Positions 17,559-26,232 of a stretch of 64,000 nt of DNA are shown here, one piece after another. Location of the stretch: contig NZ_CP132204.1 of the NCBI RefSeq assembly GCF_030718995.1, positions 3,844,001 through 3,908,000 on the forward strand. The letters are read 5' to 3'. Position 1 is the first letter of the stretch. Each line of letters begins with the position of its first letter. The notes under the pieces are model-generated. The model was not told where the DNA came from and did not search any database. It saw only the letters and a list, made by a program, of their open reading frames with translations. The stretch comes from Arthrobacter oryzae. GTDB taxonomy: Bacteria; Actinomycetota; Actinomycetes; Actinomycetales; Micrococcaceae. The translations under genes and the position numbers were made by a program.

Positions 17559-18970
17559 CTGAACTCCTCACTGAGACCGTAGTCCAGGAACCACATCGCA
17601 TTCGCGGTCTTGAGATGCCGTGGAACAGGGTGATGGGCAGCACCGAGGGACCCGCCAGCGCTGCCCGTGCGTTGGGTCCCTGGCATCCGCAGGAGTTCAT
17701 GGCCGAATGTGTCGAGATTGTTCCCGAAGTGGGCGGCATGATGACCTTTGTGTTCCGTCGCTCCGACGGTGCGCCCCTGGCGTTCCGTGCCGGCCAATAC
17801 GTCAACGTTGCCTTCCCCGTGAACGGCGAGGACCATGATCCGCTGGACCGCAGCTACTCGCTGTCCAGCGCGCCCACCAAACCGTGGACCTTCGACATTA
17901 CAGTCAAACGTGATCCCACTGGTCTGGTCTCACCGTGGGTGCACGAGAACATCAAACCCGGCACCGTCCTTGAGATGCTCGGACCGGTGGGGGCATTCCA
18001 CCTGCCCGACGCCGACCGGCGGGCTCGGTACCTCCTGCTGGCCGCCGGTGCAGGCATTACCCCCATCATGTCGATGGTGCGGACCATTCACTCCCTGCCC
18101 GGACAGGCCGATGTGGTGGTGCTCTACCACGGAGCGGAGGCGGGAGGCTTTGCCTTCCACAAGGAACTGGCCTACATCGCGTCCGTGGATTCGCGCATCA
18201 AGGTCTTCTACTCGCTGGGCGACCGCAGCATACCCGAGGGCTGGGAAGGGCTTAGTGGAAGGCTGACGGCGGCCATGCTGGAGGAGGTGGCCCCGGATGC
18301 CAACGGCCGCCAGGTCTATGCCTGCGGCCCCGAGGGCTACCTGAACACCGCCACCGAGCTCCTCGGGAAAGTGGGCGTCGACGACACCTCCATCCACATG
18401 GAATTCTTTACGGGTGATCGCCAGACGATCCTTGAATACCAGGCGGAGCTCGCGCTTGCAGTGGACATCGCCGAGGAAATCGCCGAAGAAATCGCGGATT
18501 CCGCCGAGGACTACTACGAAAGCCAGCCCACAGCGTTCGGGCTTTACGAGCCCGGCTACGACGCGGAGGGGCCCCTGAAGGCTGCGGGGTTGCCGCTGGA
18601 AACCGTCGACCCGAACGCACCCGATTCCGGGGCCTCCGACGGCAGTTCGGATGTGGGGGCGGAGGCCGCGGCCCCTGATGCTTCGAGCTTCGACACAGTG
18701 GGAACGGGAAGCCTCACCCTGTCCTTCATGCGCACCGGCATCAATGTGCGCATCGACCCCACCGAGCACATCCTTGGCCCGGCCCAGCGCGCCGGCGTCA
18801 GGATCGGCGCGAACTGCAAGGAAGGCATGTGCGGTTCCTGCAAGGTGGTCAAGCTTTCAGGGGAGGTGGAGATGAACCACCAGGGCGGCATCCGGGCACG
18901 GGAAATCGATGCAGGGAAGTTCCTGCCCTGCTGCTCCACCGCGCGGACCGATATGGTGATCGATGCCTAG
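17555..18970 (+). CDS. Oxygenase reductase: FNR domain plus [2Fe-2S] ferredoxin (GbcB-like)
   Basis: A 471-residue electron-transfer partner of the preceding Rieske protein. The FAD-binding beta barrel has RSYSLSSAP at 99-107. The NAD domain has LLAAGAGITPIMSM at 161-174 and YACGPEGYL at 255-263. The C-terminal plant-type ferredoxin has Cys421, 426, 429 and 459 (NCKEGMCGSCK). Between NAD and ferredoxin domains, residues about 291-383 form an acidic, Ala/Glu/Asp/Ser-rich linker, longer than expected for GbcB. The start overlaps the oxygenase stop by 4 nt, so the two are made together. A strong hairpin follows. Confidence 0.85.
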   Translation: MTELLTETVVQEPHRIRGLEMPWNRVMGSTEGPASAARALGPWHPQEFMAECVEIVPEVGGMMTFVFRRSDGAPLAFRAGQYVNVAFPVNGEDHDPLDRSYSLSSAPTKPWTFDITVKRDPTGLVSPWVHENIKPGTVLEMLGPVGAFHLPDADRRARYLLLAAGAGITPIMSMVRTIHSLPGQADVVVLYHGAEAGGFAFHKELAYIASVDSRIKVFYSLGDRSIPEGWEGLSGRLTAAMLEEVAPDANGRQVYACGPEGYLNTATELLGKVGVDDTSIHMEFFTGDRQTILEYQAELALAVDIAEEIAEEIADSAEDYYESQPTAFGLYEPGYDAEGPLKAAGLPLETVDPNAPDSGASDGSSDVGAEAAAPDASSFDTVGTGSLTLSFMRTGINVRIDPTEHILGPAQRAGVRIGANCKEGMCGSCKVVKLSGEVEMNHQGGIRAREIDAGKFLPCCSTARTDMVIDA

Positions 18971-19003
18971 CCACTTCCAGCTGCCCTAGGCGAAAAACCA
19001 AAT

Positions 19004-19030
19004 CAGGGTGTGGACAACGTCCACACCCTG
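19004..19030. terminator. Hairpin, 12-bp perfect stem
   Basis: CAGGGTGTGGAC, a 3-nt loop, and GTCCACACCCTG, 33 nt after the reductase stop. It lies in the convergent region with the TetR gene and probably acts with the next hairpin as a terminator. Confidence 0.6.
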
Positions 19031-19069
19031 GGCTCCGGATCGTGCCGGAGCGCTTCAGTTGGGAACGAA

Positions 19070-19110
19070 AAGGCGTACGACGGCGGGTGCCTCCCGCCGT
19101 CGTACGCCTT
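19070..19110. terminator. Bidirectional terminator, 18-bp perfect stem
   Basis: AAGGCGTACGACGGCGGG, loop TGCCT, then the exact complement. It sits between the convergent reductase and TetR genes. The core GTACGACGGCGGG recurs in the hairpins at 30608 and, partly, 33631, so it is a repeated intergenic element. Confidence 0.75.
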
Positions 19111-19139
19111 AGATGTTTTCGCTTGATCGCAGGGCGGAG

Positions 19140-19757
19140 CTAGGAAGGGCTGCGGTCCGAGGTAACGAGCAGGCGGACCTGGGTCCCGATGTCCTGCACG
19201 ATATCCTCGACGCGAATAGCGGGATCCGCGCTCACTGCCATGCTGAGGAACATGATTGCCGAGACGATGCGTGCGGTGGTTGCGGCATCACTGGCGCTAA
19301 AAAGTCCATTGCGGCCCAAGACTGCAGCGATGGCTTCCTCAGTCTGCGCGACGACGCGAAGGGCTTCACTGTGGCTTGGCTCCGTCGGGTCACCGAAGAC
19401 CATCTCCCGCAGGTAGGTGCGGCCATTATGGACTTGGACACGGTTGCACTTCACGATCGGCTGCACAACGGCCATCACCGCATCCAGTGCATCAGGGATG
19501 GTGTCAGCATCTGCCCGGCCCCGCTCGAGCGCTTCGGCGTAGTGGGCATTCTGCACGAGCAGGAGGAGTTCTCCCTTGGTCTTTGCGTAGAGGAACAGGG
19601 TTCCGTTGCCAATGTCGGCCTTATCAGCGATCTGCTGCGTGGTCACATCCTCGATCCCGTGTTCTGCGAACAGCTCACTGGCTGCGGCAGTGATCCGTTC
19701 CAGCTTCTGCTGCTTGTTCCGCTCGCGCCGTCCGAGTGGCTGGGAAGCGACAGGCAT
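19140..19757 (-). CDS. TetR/AcrR family transcriptional regulator
   Basis: A 205-residue TetR repressor. The N-terminal helix-turn-helix is KLERITAAASELFAEHGIEDVTTQQIADKADIGNGTLFLYAKTK (residues about 18-61), followed by an all-helical ligand domain. ATG 19757 is followed upstream by a palindrome at 19787-19800. A similar site precedes the oxidoreductase at 20813, so it probably represses itself and the adjacent hydrolase/oxidoreductase genes. The inducer is unknown. Confidence 0.9.
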   Translation of the reverse strand: MPVASQPLGRRERNKQQKLERITAAASELFAEHGIEDVTTQQIADKADIGNGTLFLYAKTKGELLLLVQNAHYAEALERGRADADTIPDALDAVMAVVQPIVKCNRVQVHNGRTYLREMVFGDPTEPSHSEALRVVAQTEEAIAAVLGRNGLFSASDAATTARIVSAIMFLSMAVSADPAIRVEDIVQDIGTQVRLLVTSDRSPS

Positions 19758-19786
19758 GAGGACTCCTCCGGATTCAAACTGACTGG

Positions 19787-19800
19787 ACTCAATTATGAGT
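19787..19800. promoter_or_regulatory. TetR operator candidate A
   Basis: ACTCA-ATTA-TGAGT is a perfect 5-bp inverted repeat 30 bp upstream of the TetR start. The related sequence AATCA-ATTA-TGACT lies upstream of the co-oriented oxidoreductase. The shared core TCAATTATGA supports a common regulator. Confidence 0.5.
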
Positions 19801-19898
19801 ATAGGGCGATCGGTCGCGCGAGTCAGGTGAAGTGCTTCATGTCCGATTGTGCGGTGACCGACGAGGTGTCTTTTATTGCCTTCTTTTCCGAGCCTGGG

Positions 19899-20765
19899 TC
19901 AGTTGGCGAGGAATTCGGCGGCGGCACGGCCGAACTTGGCATGGTGCTGGAAGATGCCGCCGTGGCCTGAGTCGGGGTAGATGATCAGTTCGGATCCCTT
20001 GATGCGGCGGTGCAGGTCCTCGGAGAGTACGGAGGGCACCATACGGTCGTTGTCGCCATTGGCGATGAGGGTGGGGAGCGTGAGCGCGGACAGGTCCGAC
20101 GGGGCCGAACGGCCGAACTTTTGGATTGCCTTAAGCTGCGTCTGGAATGCACTGGTGCGGATCGGCTTGTCACGGTCCATCGTGCGTTCGTGGAGGCGTT
20201 TGATGAACGCCTTGGCGGCAGGCCTGCCGGTGGAATTGCGGTTGAAGAACAGGAACTCTTTTGGGTCCGACCGTGTCAGGGTTGCGCGGAGTATGTCCCA
20301 ATAGGTGGTGACGACCACCTTGTCCATGTCCTTGCCTCCCCGCGGGCCCGTCCCTGCCAGCACGAGCTTGCGGACAAGGTGGGGATGCTTGAGGGCCAGG
20401 TCCTGGGCGATCATGCCACCCATCGAGAAGGAGAAGGCGTCGATCTTATCGAAGCCGAGCGCCGTGATGAAGTTGTGGGCGTCGTCGGCCATCGCCTCGA
20501 TGCTGCGCGGAACCCGCCCGCTGGATGCGCCAACACCGGGCTGGTCGAAGGTGATGACGTGGCGGTTCCGGGCAATGGGGTCCACGATGCGTGGATCCCA
20601 GTTATCCATCGTGGCCGCGAGGTGCACGAAGAAGACGACGGGAATGCCGCCCTTCGGTCCCAATTCCCGGTAGGCATAGGTGGTGCCCCTTGCGGCAATG
20701 GCTTTAGTAGGTGCTTTCGCGTAGGAGGTGATGACGGAGTCCTGCGGGGTGTCGTTGTTGTTCAT
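19899..20765 (-). CDS. Alpha/beta hydrolase
   Basis: A 288-residue alpha/beta-hydrolase fold enzyme. The nucleophile elbow is FSFSMGGM (Ser near residue 115), the acid is in ANGDND, and the catalytic His is in PDSGHGGIF near the C-terminus. The oxyanion segment is VVFFVHLAATMDNWD. It is similar in layout to haloalkane dehalogenase and haloperoxidase-like esterases, but the nucleophile is Ser, so an esterase or lactonase role is likely. It follows the oxidoreductase gene by 47 bp on the same strand and ends next to the TetR gene. Confidence 0.88.
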   Translation of the reverse strand: MNNNDTPQDSVITSYAKAPTKAIAARGTTYAYRELGPKGGIPVVFFVHLAATMDNWDPRIVDPIARNRHVITFDQPGVGASSGRVPRSIEAMADDAHNFITALGFDKIDAFSFSMGGMIAQDLALKHPHLVRKLVLAGTGPRGGKDMDKVVVTTYWDILRATLTRSDPKEFLFFNRNSTGRPAAKAFIKRLHERTMDRDKPIRTSAFQTQLKAIQKFGRSAPSDLSALTLPTLIANGDNDRMVPSVLSEDLHRRIKGSELIIYPDSGHGGIFQHHAKFGRAAAEFLAN

Positions 20766-20812
20766 GACGGTCTTTCTCCTGGAGGGTGGGCTGGTGGAGG
20801 GCTGGCGGCGGA

Positions 20813-21811
20813 TCAGTCGTTAAGGCTGAGCACTGCTTTGCCGCGGATGCCGCCCTGAGTGAGGGATTGCAGCGCCTGTGGGGTGTCGTCAAAATCGAAG
20901 ACTTTGCCTACCACGGGGCGCAGCACGCCGTCGTCCACCAGGGCACTGATCTGGCGCAACTGGTCGCCACTGGCACGCATGAAGAGGAATTCATAGCTGA
21001 CGCCGAGCTTCCTGGCCTGCCGCCGGACCTTGCTGCTGAGCACGGTGATCGCCAGTCGCAGCACTGGGTTCAGGCCGGCTTTGCGTGCGAACGCCGGGTC
21101 CGGCGGCCCGGAGATCCCGATCGCCTTGCCGCCGGGTTTGAGGATGCGCAGAGACTTCTCCAGGTTCTCCCCACCGAGGCTGTCCAGCACAAGGTCGTAT
21201 GCGGTTAGGAGTTGCTCGAAGTCCTGGGTGCGGTAGTCGATCACGATGTCCGCTCCGAGGTCACGCACGAAGTCGGCGTTGGAGCCGCTCGCGGTGGTTG
21301 CAACGGTCGCGCCGAGGTGCTTGGCGAGCTGGATGGCGATCGAGCCGACCCCGCCAGCGCCGGCGTGAATGAGAACCTTCTGCCCCGCCTGAACGCTTCC
21401 CTGCTCGACGAGGGCCTGCCAAGCCGTAAGGGCAACGAGTGGCAGTGAGCCGGCCTCCTCCATGCTGGCTGTCACGGGCTTCAGTGCCAAGTCTTCCTCG
21501 GCGACGGCGATGCGCTCGGCGAACGTGCCGATGCGGTCCGTGGCGGGGCGGGCGTAGACCTGGTCGCCGGGTTTGAACCCCCGCACCTTAGACCCGGTGC
21601 GGAGAACGGTACCCGCGAGATCATGGCCGAGGATCAGCCGGAGCTTGTAGGGGAGGACCTGCTTAAATTCGCCAAGCCGGATCTTCTCGTCCAACTGGTT
21701 CAAGCCCGCCGCCTCCACCTGCACCAAGACATGCCGGTCCCCGACGATTGGCTCGGCAACCTCCGCTTCGCGCAGCGGCTCCCTGTACTTGGTAACGACG
21801 AACGCCCGCAT
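20813..21811 (-). CDS. NADP-dependent quinone-oxidoreductase-like enzyme (MDR family)
   Basis: A 332-residue zinc-free medium-chain dehydrogenase/reductase of the quinone oxidoreductase group. The N-terminal GroES-like domain has GLNQLDEKIRLGEF and LGHDLAGTVLRTGSKV. The nucleotide-binding domain has VLIHAGAGGVGSIAIQLAKHLGA. Such enzymes reduce quinones or alpha,beta-unsaturated ketones with NADPH. ATG 21811 with GGAG upstream is chosen over the longer open frame. It forms an operon with the alpha/beta hydrolase, under a TetR-type site at 21953. Confidence 0.9.
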   Translation of the reverse strand: MRAFVVTKYREPLREAEVAEPIVGDRHVLVQVEAAGLNQLDEKIRLGEFKQVLPYKLRLILGHDLAGTVLRTGSKVRGFKPGDQVYARPATDRIGTFAERIAVAEEDLALKPVTASMEEAGSLPLVALTAWQALVEQGSVQAGQKVLIHAGAGGVGSIAIQLAKHLGATVATTASGSNADFVRDLGADIVIDYRTQDFEQLLTAYDLVLDSLGGENLEKSLRILKPGGKAIGISGPPDPAFARKAGLNPVLRLAITVLSSKVRRQARKLGVSYEFLFMRASGDQLRQISALVDDGVLRPVVGKVFDFDDTPQALQSLTQGGIRGKAVLSLND

Positions 21812-21952
21812 GCCGTGATGCTCCTTTTTGGGTGGGTATTGGTTGAGTGGGTGCTGCTCTTGGCACAGCGATATCGGGGGAAGCCCTCCGGCCGCGCATA
21901 GGTGCGTTGTCCATAAGGGAACTCCTGGGTGGCTCTGATTTTTATTGACTGT

Positions 21953-21966
21953 AATCAATTATGACT
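21953..21966. promoter_or_regulatory. TetR operator candidate B
   Basis: AATCA-ATTA-TGACT lies 142 bp upstream of the oxidoreductase start, in an A/T-rich stretch with TTGACT nearby. It matches the site upstream of tetR in 12 of 14 positions. Confidence 0.45.
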
Positions 21967-22178
21967 ATGCTCAGATTTTTGTCAATGGGCGCTGCGTTGA
22001 TCACCGAGCTCTCCGTCGTGGTCCGCTCAGGGGACCACGAACCTCTCATCGAACACTTCATCGACTGCTATGCCCCCGAAGTCGTGACTTGAGCTCGTGC
22101 GGACGTGACGGCACACTAAGTGGGATCACGGATCCTGAACGAAACCATCCCTGCAGCGGCCGGACCCGAAAGAGAACA

Positions 22179-22802
22179 GTGCCCAAGAACAAAGTGAGCG
22201 GTCCCCTCGATTACTGGCTATCCCCGGAACTAGCCCGTATCAGCCCGCAGACCGCCCCTTCCCGGTTGCGGGAATTAGCCGATACTCAAGGGACCCTGGC
22301 GGCAGGCTGGAGCAGTGCGATCGCCGGCGGACCCGTCCTGGCTGTGGCGGGTGCGTTCTTCTCAGCCATGTCAGGAAACCCTGCCCCGGTGTTGGTGCTC
22401 GGCCCACTGGGTGCCGCCCTCCTGGTGCTTGGCCTGACCTCGTGGAAGCGGGTTCGTGGCAGGCTTCCCAATACTGACAAGCTGCTTATCACCCGAGGCC
22501 CCGGTAACGCCCGCGGCGGCATCACCATGGTGGCCGTACTGGCCGGCCTCGTTGGTGCGGCCATGGCCGCGGCCGCACCAACGGCCGCCGAACGCGGCAC
22601 AAGCGTTTCGCTGATTGGTGCGTACCTGCTCATTGTGGCTCTCCTGGTGGCCTGCATTGCGGTCCCGTCGGCAGTAATGGGCCGGGCCAGGCAGTCCTTC
22701 CGACGAAGGGTGCAGGAGAACGGTGTTCTCCGCCAGGCGGTCGAAGAGGATCTGGCCACTTGGCGTGACCCCTATGGCAATGCAGGTTATGGACCGCTCT
22801 AG
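22179..22802 (+). CDS. Hypothetical membrane protein
   Basis: A 207-residue protein from GTG 22179. A soluble N-terminus (residues 1-40) is followed by two pairs of hydrophobic helices (GGPVLAVAGAFFSAM / VLVLGPLGAALLVLGLTS; GGITMVAVLAGLVGAAMAAAAP / LIGAYLLIVALLVACIAV). The basic C-terminal tail includes GRARQSFRRRVQE. The frame extends upstream to 21945, but that part overlaps an A/T-rich promoter region and does not look coding. No family is recognised. Confidence 0.6.
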   Translation: MPKNKVSGPLDYWLSPELARISPQTAPSRLRELADTQGTLAAGWSSAIAGGPVLAVAGAFFSAMSGNPAPVLVLGPLGAALLVLGLTSWKRVRGRLPNTDKLLITRGPGNARGGITMVAVLAGLVGAAMAAAAPTAAERGTSVSLIGAYLLIVALLVACIAVPSAVMGRARQSFRRRVQENGVLRQAVEEDLATWRDPYGNAGYGPL

Positions 22803-22936
22803 GCGTCCGTGGCCCTGCTTATGACAGTCCCCGCTATCCTGGCCCCCGGCGCAATGATGCCTTGTACGCCGAACACAAGAAGGTTGCCGCATGCCTGACG
22901 GCACACCTGTATAACCCAAGCAGCTTCACTGTGAGA

Positions 22937-23668
22937 CTACGTCAGGCGGGCGACGCTCCGGCGGCTGGCGCGTGGTGCGGCGCCATCGGAAAACAGTTCC
23001 GGGGTTGATTCCTGGATGCGCTGGACGTCTTCGAAGACGCCCCGCAGGTGCAGGCGAAGGCTGCTGTCGGCCTCGGCCAGCTTGCCGGCCTCCAGTGCGT
23101 CCACCACCGCCGTGTGCTGCTCGATCAGTGTGGCCACCGGCCTGGTGTCGCGAAGGCTTAGGCGCCGGGCGCGGTCCAGGTGTGCCTTGGCGGAGTTGAC
23201 CGCAGCCCATGCGGACTCATGGCCGGCCAGCCGAAGGAGTTCGCGGTGGAAGTCCTCGTCGAGGCGGAAGAACTCCTCCACATCACCATTGGCGTCGGCC
23301 GCCGCCTGGCTTTGCAGCATCTCCCGCAGGCCGGCGAGGCCCGCCGTGTCCGCCGCAACGTCCCGCAGGGACGCGCATTCAATGGCTTCACGGACGAACT
23401 GGGCCTCCGAGACGCGCGCCAGGTCCACCAGGGAAACAAAGGAACCGATCTGCGGGAAGACCTGGACCAGGCCTTCTTCGCGGAGCAGTATCAGGCTTTC
23501 GCGCACGGGCGTGCGGCTCACGCCCATTTCTTGTGCAAGTTCGTTCTCTGAGAGCGGCTCACCAGGGGGAAGTTGCAGGGAAATGATGCGACGCCGAAGC
23601 GTTTCCAGGGTCTGATCCCTCACGGACAGTCGGGGCTGCTGTCCCTTGCCGCTTTTCTCGGTTGCCAT
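22937..23668 (-). CDS. GntR family regulator (FadR/UxuR subfamily)
   Basis: A 243-residue protein. The GntR winged helix is LETLRRRIISLQLPPGEPLSENELAQEMGVSRTPVRESLILLREEGLV (residues about 20-70). The C-terminal FCD domain has metal-binding type residues (EDFHRELLRLAGH, EQHTAVVDALEAG, LRLHLRG). ATG 23668 is preferred to an in-frame start at 23695. It is divergent from the MFS-led hexuronate operon and is the likely repressor, with the inducer an intermediate such as fructuronate or mannonate (inferred). Confidence 0.9.
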   Translation of the reverse strand: MATEKSGKGQQPRLSVRDQTLETLRRRIISLQLPPGEPLSENELAQEMGVSRTPVRESLILLREEGLVQVFPQIGSFVSLVDLARVSEAQFVREAIECASLRDVAADTAGLAGLREMLQSQAAADANGDVEEFFRLDEDFHRELLRLAGHESAWAAVNSAKAHLDRARRLSLRDTRPVATLIEQHTAVVDALEAGKLAEADSSLRLHLRGVFEDVQRIQESTPELFSDGAAPRASRRSVARLT

Positions 23669-23686
23669 GGCTCCAGTATAAGACTC

Positions 23687-23708
23687 TTGACACACTAGAA
23701 TGGTAGTG
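23687..23708 (+). promoter_or_regulatory. Promoter -35 with overlapping GntR operator
   Basis: TTGACA at 23687-23692 is a consensus -35. It is followed immediately by CACTA-GAATGG-TAGTG, a perfect 5-bp inverted repeat at 23693-23708. TGGTAGT is repeated at 23714. Binding there would block transcription of the MFS operon starting at 23819; this also is the upstream region of the GntR gene. Confidence 0.55.
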
Positions 23709-23818
23709 CTTGTATGGTAGTAGCAAACGGAATGCGGCGGATCACAACAGAGGATCTGCAGTCCAGCTTCCGTTCACACTCTCCCCTTCGTTTTTCATCG
23801 CCTGCAAAGGAGCATTAG

Positions 23819-25201
23819 ATGACTGAGAGCATCGCGCCGCCGACAACCAAGCCGGAAGCAAAGCCCACCCGTGAACTGGCCAAAGTGGCGGTTTCCGGCT
23901 GGCTGGGGACGGCCATGGAGTTCATGGACTTCCAGCTCTACTCGCTGGCAGCAGCCATCGTTTTCAACAAACTCTTCTTTCCCGACGTCAGCCCGGTCAT
24001 CGGCCTGATCGCCGCCATGGCAACCTATGGCGTAGGCTACGTGGCCCGCCTCGCAGGTGCCGTCTACTTCGGCCGCATGGGTGACAGGATCGGCCGCAAG
24101 AAGGTCCTTTTCATCACCATCGCCCTGATGGGTGCGTCCACCACGCTCATCGGTGTCCTGCCCACTTACGCGATGATCGGAGTCTGGGCTCCCATCCTGC
24201 TGGTCGCGCTGCGGCTGGCGCAAGGCTTTGGTGCCGGTGCCGAGATCGCCGGAGCCACCGTGATGCTGGCTGAGTTCGCTCCGGCCCGCCGGCGCGGCCT
24301 GATCTCCTCTCTCGTCTGCCTCGGCACCAACTCCGGCACCCTCGCCGCCTCCGCCATCTGGGCAATCCTCGTCTCCACGCTGTCTGAAGAAGACCTGCTC
24401 AGCTGGGGCTGGCGCATCCCGTTCCTGTTCAGCTTCGTGCTCATGATCTTCGCCGTCTGGGTCCGCCGCTCCGTCAAGGAAAGCCCCGTCTTCGAAGAGC
24501 GTGCCGACGTTGTGGATGGCGTGGCACTGTCCAAGCGGGAAATCGCTGCCGCCGAAGAGCTCGCCAACACCAGCACCATCGAAGCTGCGCTGCATCAGCG
24601 CAAGGGAAAGGCGTTCCTGATCGCCCTGGGCCTGCGCTTCGGACAGGCAGGCAACTCGGGCCTGATCCAGACCTTCCTCATCGGCTACCTCGCCACCGTC
24701 CTCCTCGTCGATAAGAGCGTGGGCACCACCGCCATCATGTACGGCTCACTGCTGGGGTTCCTCACCATCCCCGTCATGGGCATGCTCGGTGACCGCTTCG
24801 GGCGCCGTCCGCTCTACCTGGCACTGAGTTCCCTCACCGCGCTGTTCGCGATCCCCATGTTGATGATGGTCACCAGTGGAAACACGGTCCTCATCACCGT
24901 CGCCATGGTGATCGGCCTCAACCTGGGAGTGCTGAGCCTCTTCGCCATGGAGAGCGTCACCATGGCCGAGTTCTTCGGCGCCCGCACCCGCTTTACCCAG
25001 CTGGCCCTGGCCAAGGAAATCGGCGGCATCCTGGCCACCGCCATCGGGCCGCTGCTTGCAGCAACCCTCACCGCAATCACCGGCCACTGGTGGCCCCTGG
25101 CTGCGATGCTCATCGCCTACTCACTGATCACCCTGGTCTCGGCCTTCGTGGGACCCGAGGTCCGCGGCCGCGACATGGTCCGCCTGGAAGACGCCGTATG
25201 A
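23819..25201 (+). CDS. MFS transporter, metabolite:H+ symporter (MHS) family
   Basis: A 460-residue, twelve-helix major facilitator. MHS/MFS signatures are GTAMEFMDFQLYSLAAAIVF in helix 1, GRMGDRIGRKKVLF in loop 2-3, and RLAQGFGAGAEIAGATVMLAEFAP in helix 4-5. It is the first gene of an operon for sugar-acid breakdown, so it probably imports the substrate (a hexuronate, idonate, gulonate or related aldonate) with protons. ATG 23819 follows AAAGGAG. It overlaps the next gene by ATGA. The exact substrate is inferred from context only. Confidence 0.9.
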   Translation: MTESIAPPTTKPEAKPTRELAKVAVSGWLGTAMEFMDFQLYSLAAAIVFNKLFFPDVSPVIGLIAAMATYGVGYVARLAGAVYFGRMGDRIGRKKVLFITIALMGASTTLIGVLPTYAMIGVWAPILLVALRLAQGFGAGAEIAGATVMLAEFAPARRRGLISSLVCLGTNSGTLAASAIWAILVSTLSEEDLLSWGWRIPFLFSFVLMIFAVWVRRSVKESPVFEERADVVDGVALSKREIAAAEELANTSTIEAALHQRKGKAFLIALGLRFGQAGNSGLIQTFLIGYLATVLLVDKSVGTTAIMYGSLLGFLTIPVMGMLGDRFGRRPLYLALSSLTALFAIPMLMMVTSGNTVLITVAMVIGLNLGVLSLFAMESVTMAEFFGARTRFTQLALAKEIGGILATAIGPLLAATLTAITGHWWPLAAMLIAYSLITLVSAFVGPEVRGRDMVRLEDAV

Positions 25202-26232
25202 AAGCCGTCGTAGTCCATGGCGCCAACGATCTCCGGATCGACGAACGGCCGGAGCCGGAGGCTGGCCCCGGGGAGGTAGTGCTCGACGTCGAATGGGGCG
25301 GCATCTGCGGATCTGACCTTTCGTACTGGCGCCACGGAGCCTCCGGGACCGCGGCCCTGAAGTCGCCGCTGGTCCTCGGCCATGAGGTGGCCGGCCGGAT
25401 CGCCCAGCTGGGCGCCGGCGTCGAAAACCTGGAGATCGGACAGCCGGTTACGGTCCACCCTGCCGAACTCGTCGGAAACGGCACCATGCCTGACCGGCTC
25501 AGGGGGAGGACCAACCTCTACCCGCAGATCCGGTACTTCGGTTCCGCGGCCTTTGACCCCCACACCGACGGCGGCTTCAGCGAACGCAAGCTCGCAAAGG
25601 CTTCCCAGATCCGCCCGCTGCCCGACGGCGTGAGCACTCTTCACGGTGCGCTGGCCGAACCGCTCGCCGTCGCGATGCACGCGGTCGGCCGCGCCGGTGA
25701 CCTTACCGGCCGGGACGTCCTGGTCAACGGTGCCGGCCCCATCGGCTCCCTGGTGGTGGCAGCGGCCAAGCACGCCGGTGCCAGGACGGTCATTGCCGCC
25801 GACATCAACGACGCGGCGCTGCAGATCGCCAAGGCCATGGGCGCGGACGAGGTCCGCAACGTCTCCGGCGGGGGCACCCTGCCGGAGGACATGGAACTGG
25901 TGTTCGAGGCTTCCGGGATTCCCGCGGTGCTGGGCGGCGTCCTGCGGGCCACGGCCCGGGGCGGCAGGCTCGTCCAGGTCGGAAACCTGCCGGGAGCTCC
26001 GGCCCCGGCGGCCCTGGGCGACCTGGTCACCCGGGAAATCACCTGGATCGGTTCCTACCGTTTTGTGGACGAGATCACCGACGCACTGCGCGCCATGGCC
26101 GAAGGCCTGGACGTATCCCCGGTCATAACGCACACGTTCGGAATCGACCAGGCCGCCGAAGCCATGCGCGTCTTCGGCGACGCTGCCGCCGGCAGCAGCA
26201 AAGTGATGCTCCGGCTCAGCCCAACTGAGTAG
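25198..26232 (+). CDS. idnD: L-idonate 5-dehydrogenase-like zinc enzyme
   Basis: A 344-residue zinc-type medium-chain dehydrogenase. The catalytic zinc region is GICGSDLSYWRHG and LVLGHEVAGRI. The IdnD-like signature RYFGSAAFDPHTDGGFSE is present. The NAD(P) fold is VLVNGAGPIGSLVVAAAKHAGA. The usual four structural-zinc cysteines between residues about 85 and 110 are absent (this stretch reads HPAELVGNGTMPDRL). Likely reaction: oxidation of L-idonate or L-gulonate to a 5-keto acid / D-fructuronate, feeding the mannonate route encoded next door. It overlaps the MFS stop by 4 nt. Confidence 0.82.
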   Translation: MKAVVVHGANDLRIDERPEPEAGPGEVVLDVEWGGICGSDLSYWRHGASGTAALKSPLVLGHEVAGRIAQLGAGVENLEIGQPVTVHPAELVGNGTMPDRLRGRTNLYPQIRYFGSAAFDPHTDGGFSERKLAKASQIRPLPDGVSTLHGALAEPLAVAMHAVGRAGDLTGRDVLVNGAGPIGSLVVAAAKHAGARTVIAADINDAALQIAKAMGADEVRNVSGGGTLPEDMELVFEASGIPAVLGGVLRATARGGRLVQVGNLPGAPAPAALGDLVTREITWIGSYRFVDEITDALRAMAEGLDVSPVITHTFGIDQAAEAMRVFGDAAAGSSKVMLRLSPTE

